DNA from: Variovorax sp. CF079
Lineage (GTDB): Bacteria; Pseudomonadota; Gammaproteobacteria; Burkholderiales; Burkholderiaceae_C
DNA length: 64,000 bases
Reading direction: 5' to 3'
Assembly (NCBI RefSeq): GCF_900101545.1
Contig: NZ_FMZU01000023.1
Span: forward strand, 62,001-126,000
How positions within the stretch are numbered: position 1 is the stretch's first letter; each line of letters starts with the position of its first letter. A program made the position numbers and the translations under genes. Below the pieces are notes generated by a model. That model worked only from the letters and a program-made list of their open reading frames with translations, was not told the origin of the DNA and made no database searches. Of the stretch, positions 63,838 through 64,000 are shown one piece after another.

Positions 63838-64000
63838 ATGTCCGTGACCGCCCACCCCGCAGAAGACCTCGTCGTCGATGAGCGCGCCCGCCGCGTCCAC
63901 CAGAGCAGCCTGGTCTTCGACGGCCTCGCAATCTCCTATGTGCTCGATGAGAAGTTCACGCGTCGCTGCCTCGAAGGCGGCGTCAACGCCGCCAACGTCA
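63838..64000 (+). CDS. Start of a probable membrane-dipeptidase-family protein, cut by window edge
   Basis: 54 residues visible, starting at an ATG eight bases after a GGAG element. The motif LVFDGLAISYVLDEKFTRRC and the sequence GGVNAANV are like the beginning of renal-dipeptidase-type (peptidase M19) zinc enzymes, where a D-G-L sequence and a G-G-V/L-x-A-x-N-V turn come first. The zinc ligands are beyond the edge. It is probably co-transcribed with the dehydrogenase and may open or deglycylate its substrate. Confidence 0.5.
   Translation, partial: MSVTAHPAEDLVVDERARRVHQSSLVFDGLAISYVLDEKFTRRCLEGGVNAANV

Overview
The window is high-GC chromosomal DNA from a Gram-negative bacterium, most likely a Burkholderiales betaproteobacterium (Comamonadaceae or a close relative). 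The clues are a Bug-type tricarboxylate-transporter binding protein, 2-hydroxychromene-2-carboxylate isomerase, a duplicated universal stress protein, H-NS-type histone-like protein and the local style of overlapping ATGA operons. Names rest on motifs and remembered family patterns; no database search was possible.

Left part (1-15 kb): a CPx-type metal ATPase that runs off the left edge is divergent from a universal stress protein, with a perfect FNR/ANR box between them. Then come gene debris, a P2-type cation ATPase, an HlyD/FtsX-permease/LolD-type exporter, more debris (an IS3 OrfA remnant and an Ap4A phosphorylase fragment), a second universal stress protein, an unknown membrane protein, a cytochrome c fragment, acetyl-CoA synthetase and an ACT-domain protein. 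The mix suggests genes for microaerobic or energy-limited conditions.

Middle (16-27 kb): an intact six-gene complex-I/hydrogenase-4-like operon (hyfB-C-E-F-G-I type). Its large subunit has lost the [NiFe]-binding cysteines and no HyfH-type ferredoxin gene is present, so it resembles an energy-converting-hydrogenase-related (Ehr) complex rather than a hydrogenase. A decayed second HyfB-like gene lies upstream and ends next to fifteen perfect CATCCG repeats. Two paralogous ribbon-helix-helix regulators, an unknown gene and a spermidine-synthase-fold protein lie around it. Just downstream a broken gene, possibly the N-terminal part of a TnpB/compact type V Cas12-like protein, abuts a truncated fabZ fragment.

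28-38.6 kb: a coupled GGDEF/EAL pair for c-di-GMP turnover and an EamA transporter, then what looks like a worn mobile-element region. It holds a truncated 2OG-oxygenase, a tyrosine recombinase missing several catalytic residues, an H-NS-like protein with two DNA-binding modules, a KorA-like mini gene, small membrane proteins and a frameshifted KorB/ParB gene.

38.6-47.7 kb: a TetR regulator with a recognisable promoter and operator ahead of a catabolic operon (NylB-like serine hydrolase, DECR-like SDR, acyl-CoA synthetase, Bug binding protein, HCCA isomerase), then two NTF2-fold proteins, a methyltransferase fragment and a peroxiredoxin-like protein.

48.4-54.4 kb: two paralogous TolB-like/TPR proteins, one with an N-terminal class III cyclase domain and one with an N-terminal winged helix, flank a GST and an AmiC-like binding protein without a signal peptide.

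54.6-64 kb: a polyamine/opine-type ABC transporter operon with an FAD amine oxidase, a LysR regulator, and a divergent three-subunit FAD/2Fe-2S dehydrogenase (opine or D-hydroxyproline dehydrogenase type) followed by the start of a probable dipeptidase. This is a coherent uptake-and-oxidation module for an amino-acid derivative.
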